DNA from: Eremothecium cymbalariae DBVPG#7215
Taxonomy: Eukaryota > Ascomycota > Saccharomycetes > Saccharomycetales > Saccharomycetaceae
Assembly: GCF_000235365.1 (NCBI RefSeq)
Contig: NC_016456.1
Span: 310,001 to 374,000 of the forward strand
DNA length: 64,000 nt
Direction of reading: 5' to 3'
A program made the translations under genes and the position numbers. The notes under the pieces were generated by a model. The model did no database searches and was not told where the DNA came from. It saw only the letters and a program-made list of their open reading frames with translations. Shown here piece after piece: positions 20,207-30,200 of this stretch. The stretch's first letter is position 1; each line of letters begins with the position of its first letter.

Positions 20207-22933
20207 ATGAATAAAGGGGATAATAAGTTTGGTTCTCAGAATATTGGTGATACGGGTAATGCTAAGTCTGGATCTCGTAAACATAAAGCAGGAAACGGTG
20301 TATGTACAGCAAGGCGGCCCAGGGCAAAAACATTTACAGGATGTTGGACATGTCGAATAAGGAAAGTTAAGTGTGATCTAGGTAAGCCGAACTGCCAGAG
20401 GTGTGAGAAATCCGGGTTAAGTTGTGGGGGGTATGATATCAAATTGCGGTGGTCGAATCCGATAAGATTTGATAGTTACGGGAACCAGGTGACGTCTGGA
20501 AATGACAAAGATGGGGATGGTGATCGACAGCAGCAGCCGTTTCAACGACGTAACATTATGTTTGTTCGATACGATGAGGAGTATGAGTATTATGAGGATA
20601 TGGATGATGAGTTGTCGGCGTTACATTCACCTCCGTTGGAGATGATTGCAGATAATAAGACATGGATCGTTAAGAACTTTGGTGTGTTCATGGGTACGAA
20701 TAGGGCCAAGAAGAGACATGTGCCTAGGAAAAAGAGGAAGGTGAACCCTGTATTTGCGGATGCGATGGCGAAGGAGCAACGAAGGAAGATGGAAGAACGG
20801 CAAAAGGCAGAAAAGAATAAGAAAAAGCAGAAGATTTCGAAGCTGGTGCGGGACGATGCGTCTATGTCGTTGGGTTGCGTATCCCCGGTGCTGAGTATAG
20901 ATTCTACGAAGATGGAATTGTCATCGGATACCACAGCGTCTGCTATTTCTCCTGCGCATGCTGCTTCTGCCTTTGAGTTTGGTTTCCCATCGATGGGGAT
21001 GGCGGGCCACGAGTGGATCTCGGGTGAGTTGAAAGACGACGCTTTTCTATCAGCTTCCGTTTTGCAGGGTGCCCTATCATTGCCCTCTAACTTACAACAA
21101 CAGTATGGTTTCGCTGCTAATAGACAGCCAGTCACTGTGACTACGGGTCTACCTACCCCGGATTCAAAGCTGAAAAACAAGCGGCATGCTTCCGATTTTA
21201 CTGATGAGTCGTCTCTTCCAGCTAATGCTGGCTCACCATGTTTCCCAGAAGATGAACTTGCTAATCTTTACCGGCTTGTGTTCCATAGGAGCGAGCGGAA
21301 AAACAATGAAGTCATGATTGAGAATCTGTTCAACCAAGGGTATACCAAAGCGGATACAGGCCGCTCTGGTAGTGGTATAAATTTGAATGCACCTGGCTCA
21401 CAAATGCCTGCTGCTGCTATTCAGGTGCTGCCTTGTGAAGAGCCTGATCTTGCTGGCTCCAATTCTCTAAGTAGCTCAAACAATTTGCCCCGCTTCCCGC
21501 AAACAAGTCTGAAAGTGAATGGTCTGACGAGGTTTTTAATGAATCACTATTTGCAAAATGTCGCTGATCTGATGACCGTTGTTGCTCTACCTTCGAATCC
21601 TTGGAAAACCATATACTTCCCACGGGCCGTACGCGGACTGGGAGACCTAGCTGCCATGGGAGATACATCCAATTCGCGAAACTCATTGTTAAATTCCCTG
21701 CTAGCAGTGTCTTGTTTCAATCTACAAAGCAAATTTCCCAAAAACTCAGAAGAAATGAAATATTTCGTGAATTTGGGAATCGGGTTCAGAAATCAGGCAT
21801 CAAACTTCTTGAACTTATGTCTCAATTCGGGCTCAAAACAAGAGCGTTACAAAGACGTTTTGACAGCTATATTATCAATGAATTCAATCGACGTCTTCTG
21901 GGGCACTATGGCAGACTGTCAGTACTACCTTGCGATATGCGAGGAGTTTATCAACAAGCGGATGAAAGCGCGGCCAAATATATCCTCTAAAGCTCGTTGT
22001 CTTCACCGTATCTACTCATTCTTAAGGTTAATTCAAGATAGCACTGCTCTTGACAAGGTACGAGAAAAAGAAATTGTTTTTGAGAAAAGTGACGATAATA
22101 AAGTCAACTTTAATGAAAAGTCCAGTTCACCAGCAACTACGGGGGCGTCATCTAAGGATGATGCATACAAGAAGCAACTAGATGGAAAGGATGATAAAAT
22201 TAATATTGACTTCAGTGAACTTGAAGAACGTTTGAACCAGTCTTCCTCTCCCCTTCTGTTGAATAATATTGCGAGTAAACCATATTTTTCAGATTCGCAA
22301 ACCAAGCATGATGTCCTAGGTACTGACGCATTATATGGTTTGCCTAACTCTTTAATTCTTCTATTTTCTGATTGTGTAAGATTGGCAAGACACAGAGCAT
22401 ATTTCCAGAAAAATGGTTTAGAAATCCCGGCCGACTATAATATCTACTGCGTTGAATTCGAAAAGAGACTCTATAGTTGGAAATCAGAATGGGAATTTTG
22501 GAAGGATAAGTCTAAAAAGGAATTTTTGAATGATACTATGAAGGGAATCTTCCATCATACTATGAGTTTTTATTTCGGTTTGATTGTTTACTACTTAACA
22601 ATGGTAAGAACATTAGCTTATCAACTACTTCAGCCATATGTTATCAAGGTGTTGAATCATCTAACTGAATTAGCTAGTCTTATCGACGAAAAAGGAGTTA
22701 AGATTGTTCCCTTAGTTTGGCAAGGTTTCATAGCTGGATGTTCCTGTACAGATACTAATACACAACTGGCGTATAAGAAATGGGCGGCTCGGTTAGCAAG
22801 CTCAGGTATGGGTTCGTATTGGGGTGCCAGGCAAGTTATGTTTGAAGTTTGGCGGAGACAGTTGAATCATGAAAAAGGTGATAATTGGTATTCTGTTTAT
22901 AGTGATTGGAGGATGAATTTAATGTTGTCATAA
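20207..22933 (+). CDS. ARG81: Arg81, Zn(2)Cys(6) regulator of arginine metabolism
   Basis: I chose the first in-frame ATG (20207), which gives 908 residues. The binuclear zinc cluster is C46-x2-C49-x6-C56-x6-C63-x2-C66-x6-C73, within RAKTFTGCWTCRIRKVKCD and followed by CGGYDIKLRW, a near-exact match to S. cerevisiae Arg81. Further conserved blocks are FVRYDEEYEYYEDMDDEL and NKTWIVKNFGVF, a basic bipartite region (PRKKRKV) and the C-terminal fungal regulatory domain ending NWYSVYSDWRMNLMLS. With Arg80, Mcm1 and Arg82, this factor represses arginine-biosynthetic genes and activates catabolic genes when arginine is present. S. cerevisiae length is 880 residues. Confidence 0.96.
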   Translation: MNKGDNKFGSQNIGDTGNAKSGSRKHKAGNGVCTARRPRAKTFTGCWTCRIRKVKCDLGKPNCQRCEKSGLSCGGYDIKLRWSNPIRFDSYGNQVTSGNDKDGDGDRQQQPFQRRNIMFVRYDEEYEYYEDMDDELSALHSPPLEMIADNKTWIVKNFGVFMGTNRAKKRHVPRKKRKVNPVFADAMAKEQRRKMEERQKAEKNKKKQKISKLVRDDASMSLGCVSPVLSIDSTKMELSSDTTASAISPAHAASAFEFGFPSMGMAGHEWISGELKDDAFLSASVLQGALSLPSNLQQQYGFAANRQPVTVTTGLPTPDSKLKNKRHASDFTDESSLPANAGSPCFPEDELANLYRLVFHRSERKNNEVMIENLFNQGYTKADTGRSGSGINLNAPGSQMPAAAIQVLPCEEPDLAGSNSLSSSNNLPRFPQTSLKVNGLTRFLMNHYLQNVADLMTVVALPSNPWKTIYFPRAVRGLGDLAAMGDTSNSRNSLLNSLLAVSCFNLQSKFPKNSEEMKYFVNLGIGFRNQASNFLNLCLNSGSKQERYKDVLTAILSMNSIDVFWGTMADCQYYLAICEEFINKRMKARPNISSKARCLHRIYSFLRLIQDSTALDKVREKEIVFEKSDDNKVNFNEKSSSPATTGASSKDDAYKKQLDGKDDKINIDFSELEERLNQSSSPLLLNNIASKPYFSDSQTKHDVLGTDALYGLPNSLILLFSDCVRLARHRAYFQKNGLEIPADYNIYCVEFEKRLYSWKSEWEFWKDKSKKEFLNDTMKGIFHHTMSFYFGLIVYYLTMVRTLAYQLLQPYVIKVLNHLTELASLIDEKGVKIVPLVWQGFIAGCSCTDTNTQLAYKKWAARLASSGMGSYWGARQVMFEVWRRQLNHEKGDNWYSVYSDWRMNLMLS

Positions 22934-23238
22934 ATCTAAGTTTAATTTATTTATTTATATAGGAATTGAAAGAAATTTTTATACAAATATCGGTATTACT
23001 ATTATGAAGCTTAAAGTGACTTTAGGATTATATAACTTAAATTTAAAAACTACTTTTGTATGTCGTAATTAAAAAAATTAAATTGAACCTGTTTTAAAGC
23101 AATATACAGTAGAGGGGATTATTGTTCCTCAAGACAAAACAAGGTTTGCTGAAGCCAGGTGAAATATATATAAAGAGGGGGATCTTACAGAAGTATTGAG
23201 AACCGTGAGAACCGCGGTATGGTGGCTGAATACCTCTG

Positions 23239-23664
23239 ATGGAAAGTGTAGAATCTATTATCAAAAAGCTAGAGGATTTAAACGATATTTGTGCTCGTCG
23301 TGAATGTAAAGATGTTGTGCTGTGGAATTCACTGAATAGGATCCTCCATCAAACGACACAGTCGATGTTTCAGCTCGTCGAACAGACACCGAAGTTTAGC
23401 AGAAGGGACGTATACTCACGACATTCGCCTTTTTTTAACAAGTGGGATAAGAGTGAATCGTTCCGCATATTGCCTCCTATTCCATCGAAAAGCGAACAGT
23501 TGTGTCTAGGGCAGGAGGAGGATGGTGGATCGAACAAGTGGGCTGTGGCAGACCTTCCTTTGCTGGAGCAGCTCAATAATTTGAGGCGGTTAGTAAACGA
23601 TTCTAGATGTCGCAACGAGAATCAGAGCAGAGCAGAGTTCGCCTCCGATGAAAAGAAGGAGTAG
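23239..23664 (+). CDS. Unrecognised 141-residue protein between ARG81 and PEX3
   Basis: The ORF starts with ATG and has plausible flanks: a TATA-like run at 23165-23172 and about 300 bp to ARG81. I do not recognise it. Residues 1-50 look helical and could form a coiled coil (MESVESIIKKLEDLNDICAR, LWNSLNRILHQTTQSMFQLVEQ). A polar middle follows, then a second helical stretch (PLLEQLNNLRRLVND) and a charged tail. There is no signal peptide, zinc motif or membrane segment. The two-helix layout resembles small kinetochore or adaptor subunits, but that is only a guess. No S. cerevisiae gene that I can place lies between the ARG81 and PEX3 orthologs. Confidence 0.55.
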   Translation: MESVESIIKKLEDLNDICARRECKDVVLWNSLNRILHQTTQSMFQLVEQTPKFSRRDVYSRHSPFFNKWDKSESFRILPPIPSKSEQLCLGQEEDGGSNKWAVADLPLLEQLNNLRRLVNDSRCRNENQSRAEFASDEKKE

Positions 23665-23946
23665 TTTTATCATTGCACACACATACATACATATATATAT
23701 CTAGCAGGGACTAACGTATTTATGATTTATCGGCGGTGGATGAGCTGTCTCTTCAAGTTTCTCTGTATGTCTGTGTACATTTTCGGTTCTACGGCGTTGA
23801 AATGTGTTTAAAATTTCTTAATTGAGAAAAACTGGGGAAATTATTAAAGACCTTAGGATATTCATATATATATGGTCTGCTATTACAGGGACTTGTGTAT
23901 AATTAGAGACATCAGAATTGTACAAAAGGGTCGAGGCGCTGGAAGA

Positions 23947-25359
23947 ATGACACGGAAAGGTTTACAGAAGCATAGGGGGAAACTTATTGCTTCGAGCATC
24001 ATTTTGACGACTTTGGTGACAACCGGGGTTTGCACTATTTTATTCATAAAGAGATGGCTTTACAAACAGCAGTTGAAGATTACCGAGCAGCACTTTGTCA
24101 AGGAGCAGATTAAGAGACGTTTCCATCAGACGCAGCAGGATTCTTTGTACACTATGTATGAGCTGGTACCGGTTTTAACGCTGGTTTTGAACAAGGATTT
24201 AGATTTGGACCAGATTGTGGAGACGCTAAAGGGTAAGAAATTGACAAAGAAGTTGGCTCAAGGGGTTCCTAAGGATAGCAGTGAACTGGATGAGATGGGT
24301 TCGGTTGTGGACCAGCCTTCTGACTCGAGCAATTCAGGGGTTTCCAAAAGTAAAGCTGAATTGTGGGAGGAGTTAAAGGTGCAAAGTTTAGTTAAGTTGT
24401 TGACAGTGGTCTATGCTACATGTATGCTACTACTGTTAACTCGGTTGCAATTGAACATATTAGCTCGTCGGGAATATCTAGACACTGCCATCAAGATTGC
24501 TGTTGACAAGGAGGGTCAAAAGGGCAGCAGTATTATAATGACATGGTTGAACAGCTTTTGGAACTATGGAAGCAATGCTTTGAGTGTTTCTACTCCTCCA
24601 AATATAGAAAATTCATCAGAAGAGGAAGACAAGGCGTCATCTGGCAGAAATGGTAACAAGTCCAAGGACAAGGCTCGTTATGCGAACGAGCAAGCATTTT
24701 TGTCGTTATCTTGGTGGTTATTAAACCGGGGCTGGCTTCGATTCAAACCGCTTGTACAGCAACAGGTCAGCGCCCATTTTGGTGACCTTTCTCCACGGGA
24801 TATGTTGACATTTGAGGAATTTGGTGGCAAGCTTTCAAAAACCATCTACAATATTAACAAGGAATTATTTGACAACCACTCGCACAATCTTTTAGTAAAA
24901 TGTTTTCTCCCAGAGCCACACTTGGAGCAATTCGTATTACAACAGACATTGGACTCCGACACTTTGAGAATCATCAATGAAGACAACACTATGCTAAGGC
25001 AATTAGTCCAAGAAACGTTCAAGTGTTCAGAATCAAGTGCCTCCTTAATAGTTTTAGAGAGCCTAGTGAATGAATCCTTCCAATTCGTCATGCAGCAGGT
25101 GGAAGCTAAAGTTACCAAGAAATCTAAAAAGTCTTCCCAGACACCCTCCAACGGAGCAGCAGAAGCAGCAGGCGAAGCAATGGCAGCGGCAGCACCCAAA
25201 TTCCAGGTCGCCCTATTCTCAATTGGTTTAAAAGAATGCTGCCAAGACATGCTAAAGAACGGCCTGATCTCAATGAACAACGAGTTCTTACAAAGCCTAG
25301 ACTCTGTGCCCGAACTCGACGATTTGAGCGCCAGCGTCTACAGCAACTTTGGATTTTAG
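23947..25359 (+). CDS. PEX3: Pex3, peroxisomal membrane biogenesis factor
   Basis: The ATG at 23947 (MTRKGLQKHRGKLIASS) matches the family start and gives 470 residues. An in-frame ATG at 23872 would add 25 unconserved residues. The order is a short basic N-terminus, a membrane helix at about 13-35 (LIASSIILTTLVTTGVCTILF), RWLYKQQLKITEQHFVKEQIKRRF, and the helical cytosolic domain with SLSWWLLNRGWL and a second hydrophobic stretch near 160. It ends LDDLSASVYSNFGF. Pex3 anchors Pex19 for insertion of peroxisomal membrane proteins and binds Atg36 and Inp1 for pexophagy and retention. S. cerevisiae Pex3 has 441 residues. SKP1 is downstream, as at YDR329C-YDR328C. Confidence 0.95.
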   Translation: MTRKGLQKHRGKLIASSIILTTLVTTGVCTILFIKRWLYKQQLKITEQHFVKEQIKRRFHQTQQDSLYTMYELVPVLTLVLNKDLDLDQIVETLKGKKLTKKLAQGVPKDSSELDEMGSVVDQPSDSSNSGVSKSKAELWEELKVQSLVKLLTVVYATCMLLLLTRLQLNILARREYLDTAIKIAVDKEGQKGSSIIMTWLNSFWNYGSNALSVSTPPNIENSSEEEDKASSGRNGNKSKDKARYANEQAFLSLSWWLLNRGWLRFKPLVQQQVSAHFGDLSPRDMLTFEEFGGKLSKTIYNINKELFDNHSHNLLVKCFLPEPHLEQFVLQQTLDSDTLRIINEDNTMLRQLVQETFKCSESSASLIVLESLVNESFQFVMQQVEAKVTKKSKKSSQTPSNGAAEAAGEAMAAAAPKFQVALFSIGLKECCQDMLKNGLISMNNEFLQSLDSVPELDDLSASVYSNFGF

Positions 25360-25930
25360 CAGGAAAAACCAGAAACAATACAGAAGAAACCAACCACAAC
25401 GAACGACAAAGAACAGTATTTTTACTCTTACAATATGAGCATTCTCTATAAAGGTGGACCGCTCACATACCCAAGGTGCTGATCCTCACCACCACCACCA
25501 CCGCTACCACACATAGCCTTTTATTTTCATTTTATTATTTTATTTTTCGTTTTGTAGTTGTCACTTTATTTTGTATCCACGAGATAAACCAGGACTTTCA
25601 ATTCACATAATAGAAACCACTATAGTAGAAACACCACCTCATTATACGAGAACCACCAGAACCCTCCTATCATACTGCCAACATAACACCTGCCCCAGCT
25701 GGCCCACCCGTCGTCACCAACATGCGCCTGCAGTCGACTTCGTTCTTCATGATTATCCTAGCGAACACTAAAAAAGGGTATTCCAATCTTTCTCGTCATG
25801 GTATCTAGAAAATAATTTACAGTGAACCTAAAGGCCAGAAAGAGGAGATTAAAGACGTTTCTACGCATCAACAAGAGGGGTTTTTGTCTGAAGGTGCCAT
25901 TCCCAAACCGTAGCAACACATAAACCAGCC
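25360..25930. other. Intergenic region PEX3-SKP1
   Basis: This 571-bp stretch holds the PEX3 3' flank and the SKP1 promoter. It contains a CAC trinucleotide patch near 25487-25510 and a T-rich tract at 25518-25555. A 66-codon ORF at 25571-25771 resembles nothing known and is probably chance. Confidence 0.5.
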
Positions 25931-26470
25931 ATGGCAGAGAAAACCCAAACAGTCGTCCTAGTGAGCGTCGAAGGCGAGCGATTCACAGTCAACAGAAAGA
26001 TCGCCGAGCGTTCCCTGTTATTAAAGAATTACTTGAATGACATGCACGACAATAACTTCAATGACGACTCCGACGAAGAAGCAGAAAGCAAAGACGATGA
26101 CGATAAGATTGTCATGCCGGTACCCAACGTCCGTTCCTCTGTTCTCCAGAAAGTAATCGAATGGGCCGAACATCACAAGGATTCGAACTTCCCCGACGAA
26201 GAAGACGACGACTCGCGTAAGTCCGCCCCAGTAGACGCATGGGACCGTGAGTTCCTCAAAGTGGATCAGGAAATGTTGTATGAAATTATCTTGGCCGCAA
26301 ACTATCTAAACATAAAACCTCTATTGGACGCCGGATGCAAAGTCGTTGCGGAAATGATCAGAAACAGATCCCCAGAAGAAATCAGAAGAACTTTCAACAT
26401 TGTCAACGATTTCACCCCCGAGGAAGAAGCTGCTATCAGACGTGAAAACGAGTGGGCTGAAGACCGTTAG
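25931..26470 (+). CDS. SKP1: Skp1, SCF ubiquitin-ligase and kinetochore adaptor
   Basis: The 179-residue protein starts [20 protein letters not shown] and has the BTB/POZ-like fold of Skp1, with an acidic insert ([15 protein letters not shown]) at about 43-57. The F-box binding C-terminal helices include [36 protein letters not shown] and the terminal [16 protein letters not shown]. Skp1 links Cdc53/cullin to F-box proteins and is part of CBF3 at centromeres through Ctf13. It is slightly shorter than S. cerevisiae Skp1 (194 residues) because of shorter acidic loops. Confidence 0.98.
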   Translation: MAEKTQTVVLVSVEGERFTVNRKIAERSLLLKNYLNDMHDNNFNDDSDEEAESKDDDDKIVMPVPNVRSSVLQKVIEWAEHHKDSNFPDEEDDDSRKSAPVDAWDREFLKVDQEMLYEIILAANYLNIKPLLDAGCKVVAEMIRNRSPEEIRRTFNIVNDFTPEEEAAIRRENEWAEDR

Positions 26471-27210
26471 TTAGTTACACCTTCTTTTTTATTATTCTTT
26501 AATATTGTTAAATGCAATTCCATGCTATGCATCATCTATAGACAACACCTATTACTATTCAATGCCATCCATATCCCTAATGGCTAACTCCACCAATGGA
26601 TCCTATAATACACACTCAAACCATGTCAATCCATCCAGTTCACATATATATATTACACTATATAATATTTTTGTCACTTAAATGGTGATGCTTCAGTTAT
26701 GTGGTTTTCCGTCTGACACTTGTGTTGAACTTCGTTAAGGGGCGCGAGAAATGGACCTTTTGACCCATAAAGACAGAAACGTTGTCGTTAAACAAAACAA
26801 CATTGATCGAAACAGATACCATTACAAGCGTGAGAGATACTGCATTTATTTTATTAGAGCACTTCCAGTTAGAAAGCGGTGCCAGTATTAATAATAATAA
26901 TAATAATAGTCTTTTGGCGATAACTAAAAAAGAATTTTTTTTGAAATAATAGTAATACCTGTGGGATTACGCAAAAGAGTTGGCGAACGGGTATATATAT
27001 GGTGTGCATTTTATTTTTAGATTGCCAATATTGCTAGCAAGAGTCTCGTATTGGTGTTTTTAAGGTACGATTGCTGGAGAGGTTATAATTACGGGGATTT
27101 TCGTGGGGATTTGTCAACTTTTTTGTCTATTTTAAAAGTTAAAAGGTAGGTTTTGGAGTTGGAGTGGTACTACTGACACATATATCATATATATTAGTTG
27201 AGCATCGCAT
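26471..27210. other. Intergenic region between SKP1 and the LAM gene
   Basis: This 740-bp AT-rich region includes a TAA microsatellite at 26889-26908 and TATA-like runs at 26645-26668, 26993-27000 and 27180-27192. I see no conserved small ORF or RNA gene. Confidence 0.5.
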
Positions 27211-30200
27211 ATGAAGGAAGGAGAGATAGGTAGGTCCAAGAAGTTCAAAGAGAGTGCCAGGTTATTTTTTAAGAAGAAAAGTCGGTCGCTTACATGGACG
27301 GGACAGGGCCACGGCGGTGGCGGAGGACGGCGACGAGGGCCTGGTTCTGGGAGTTCTTTACGGTATGATTTGGTGACGAGGCAGAACAGAGGAGTTTTGC
27401 AAGGTGGCAGTCTGGGTGAGGGTGGTGGTGGTTCTGCACGGTCAGCTAGGGCGGTGAGTGGTGGTGGGTCGGTGTTTGCTAAGGAGCGGGGGGGTGTTTC
27501 TGTGGGGCGGCGATCTTTGGCGGAGCAGGGCTCTTTACTTATCTATGGGGATGGTGTTGTTGATCAGAGGAGATCTAGAAATAGCTATGGTGGTGGTTTT
27601 TCGTCGTCGTCGTCGTCGTCGTCGTCATCGATTGGTATGTCGCTTAATGGGGACCCTGGCAATTTTTATGGGTCCAATTCTAGACCGGGGAGTTGGCTAA
27701 ATATGGACAAGGATGTCCAGCAGACAGCGTCTTCTAATTCGAATTTGGCGGACGGAGAAGAGTTATCGGAAAGGTTATCAGACGGAATGATCATTGAACA
27801 CCTCCATGAGGGGAAAGGAGCTGTAAAGGGAAGCATATATTTGTCAGATGAAAAAAGCGCAACATGCAACGGTGGCATTTTGTCTTCTTTTTTGTCGGTC
27901 GCTCGAAACGCGGCTCAGCAGCTTATTACCAAGAGTTCAGGAGATACAAATACAGCATTGCTAGATGATTGGAAGACGCAACAGGACAATGTCCTCGATA
28001 ACGTTGAGCATCCTTTGAACACAATGGCAAGAAACACCTCCTTTTTAAGGCACTTGGATTTTGTGCTTGCTGCTAACCGATCCGAGGAGGTGTTATCGTC
28101 ATCTAATACTAATAAAGATTCCACGGCGGTACAGCAGAATACAGCACATATAGTAGAGAACAGTGACAGCAGTAATGTTAGAAATGCTAAATCTGAAGGT
28201 AACACACCCGATAGGCGTGAGCAGACTGGAGATAGGTCACCCAGTATAATTTTTGATTATCACGGTAAAAAACTTATCTGTGGTGCTAATGGTGAAGGGG
28301 ACGTTGATAGCATTAGATCAGGTTCATCGAGGAGTCAGTTTTCTATAACGAGTTTCGGCGATGGTGACTTGACCTTGGATTATTTTGCAAAGGGTGACGG
28401 TGCGTTAACTCCTCCTGAGCGGTTTCCTGAAAGCATGCTAGCAACCTCTACCGAGAGAGTGCGTTCGATGTCGCCTACTAATAAAAAGGGTATTGTTTCC
28501 AGTGCCAATGTTTCCTCAAGAAAACGTTGTAAGACTCTGCCATCGAAAGCTCTTTATGTTTCTACGTTATCTTATTCAGAGAGCCCAAAATGGAATACTT
28601 CATCTAGTAATAATGATACCCCAAAGAGTTCTAGTATTGACAAGAACTTGGAGCTTGCTCACACTCCACTTGAAAAAAGCGGATCTCCATATCGTGAGGA
28701 GGAAAACTCGAGCAATAATAGCACAGTGGCAGCGGCAGAAGCAAGGCATTTTCCACCCGTAAGGTCCTTAAGTAGGTCGTTCCTCACATCAAATACACGC
28801 GTGAATCGTTGCGCATCGTTATCATTTGGGAGTAGAGGAGCCAACCAATATTTGGACCAGCAATATCTGTCAAAGAGTGGGGGTTTAAGTTCTCCCAATG
28901 TGCCTCATTTTGATAATACAAAGGTCTTTTCTATTATATCTGCACCAGAGTTGGAAGATGTCGTCTATGCTTCCGACAAGAGGAATGTGGATTTCCATGG
29001 TCTATTTAAGGATACTGAGATTTCTCCAGGTGAAAAGTTGTTATCTGATTTCAGTTGTGCGTTATCTAAGGATATTCTTTTACAAGGTAGGTTATATGTT
29101 TCCTCAGAACATATCTGTTTTTATTCGAATATCTTGGGTTATGTTAGCGTCGTTGTCATCCCACTTGGCGAAGTAGTTCAGATCGAAAAGAAAAACACTG
29201 CGGCCATATTTCCAAATGCGATTGCCATTCATACCCTACAGAAGAAGTACGTGTTTGCCTCATTTATGTCGCGGGATACTGCTTTTGATTTGATAACAAA
29301 TGTGTGGAACCAGATCGTTCTTGGCCCTGCTGGGAGCCACTTGGGAACCCAAAGTGACGGAAGTTCTTCCAATCTCGGAGAGCCGGGTCTCGAATATAAA
29401 TTAGGCTGTGATGAACCAAATGAAGAGAGCCATATTCTTTTAGATGATGACGATGGAGAAGAATACGAAGAGGATTCTGATTATTCTACCAACGATGAAT
29501 TGTCAGATGTTGAAAAAAATGGATCTTCTAAACAAGTGATATCCAAAGAGAGGAGAGGGTCTGGTTTATCTACTTTAGGTCCTCAGGAACACACACCAAC
29601 GTATTCTTTATATAGCCCAGCTTCTAATGAACATAAGGTTATCAAAGCACATTTTTCTGCCCCCCTTGGGAAAGCTGTCAATCTTCTTTTTGGTTCTGAT
29701 GTTTCCTATTTGACAACCATATTGAGTTCGCAGCAGAATTATAATATATCAGAAATAAAGCCGCTAATAGGATCAAAGGAACGGTCCTACGATTATTGCA
29801 AACCGCTCTCTTCTCCGATTGGACCTAACAAAGCTACATGCTATGTCACCGAATCTCTTTTGCATTATGATTTGGAAGATTATGTTAAGGTCGTTCAAAT
29901 TTCTAAGACGCCTGATATTCCTTCAGGTAACTCGTTTTACGTCAGAAATGTAATATTACTCAATTGGGGAGAAGATAATAGTTCTGAATTGGTTGTATAC
30001 AGCACTACAGAGTGGACTGGAAAAAGTTGGATTAAATCGACAATAGAAAAAGCTTCTTTAGATGGTGTCACTTCCGCAATGAAGAGCATGGTAGATTTCA
30101 TGGAGCAGACTTTGAACTCGCCGAAGAAAGAAGTCAGGTATTTGACAAACGAAAAACAACTCAAACCAGTTAGCATACTCCCAACTATTGGCCCGCAGGA

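Noticed and set aside
25571..25771. 66-codon ORF upstream of SKP1
   Set aside because: Low-complexity His/Thr/Pro composition, no homology recognised, and it lies in the SKP1 promoter.
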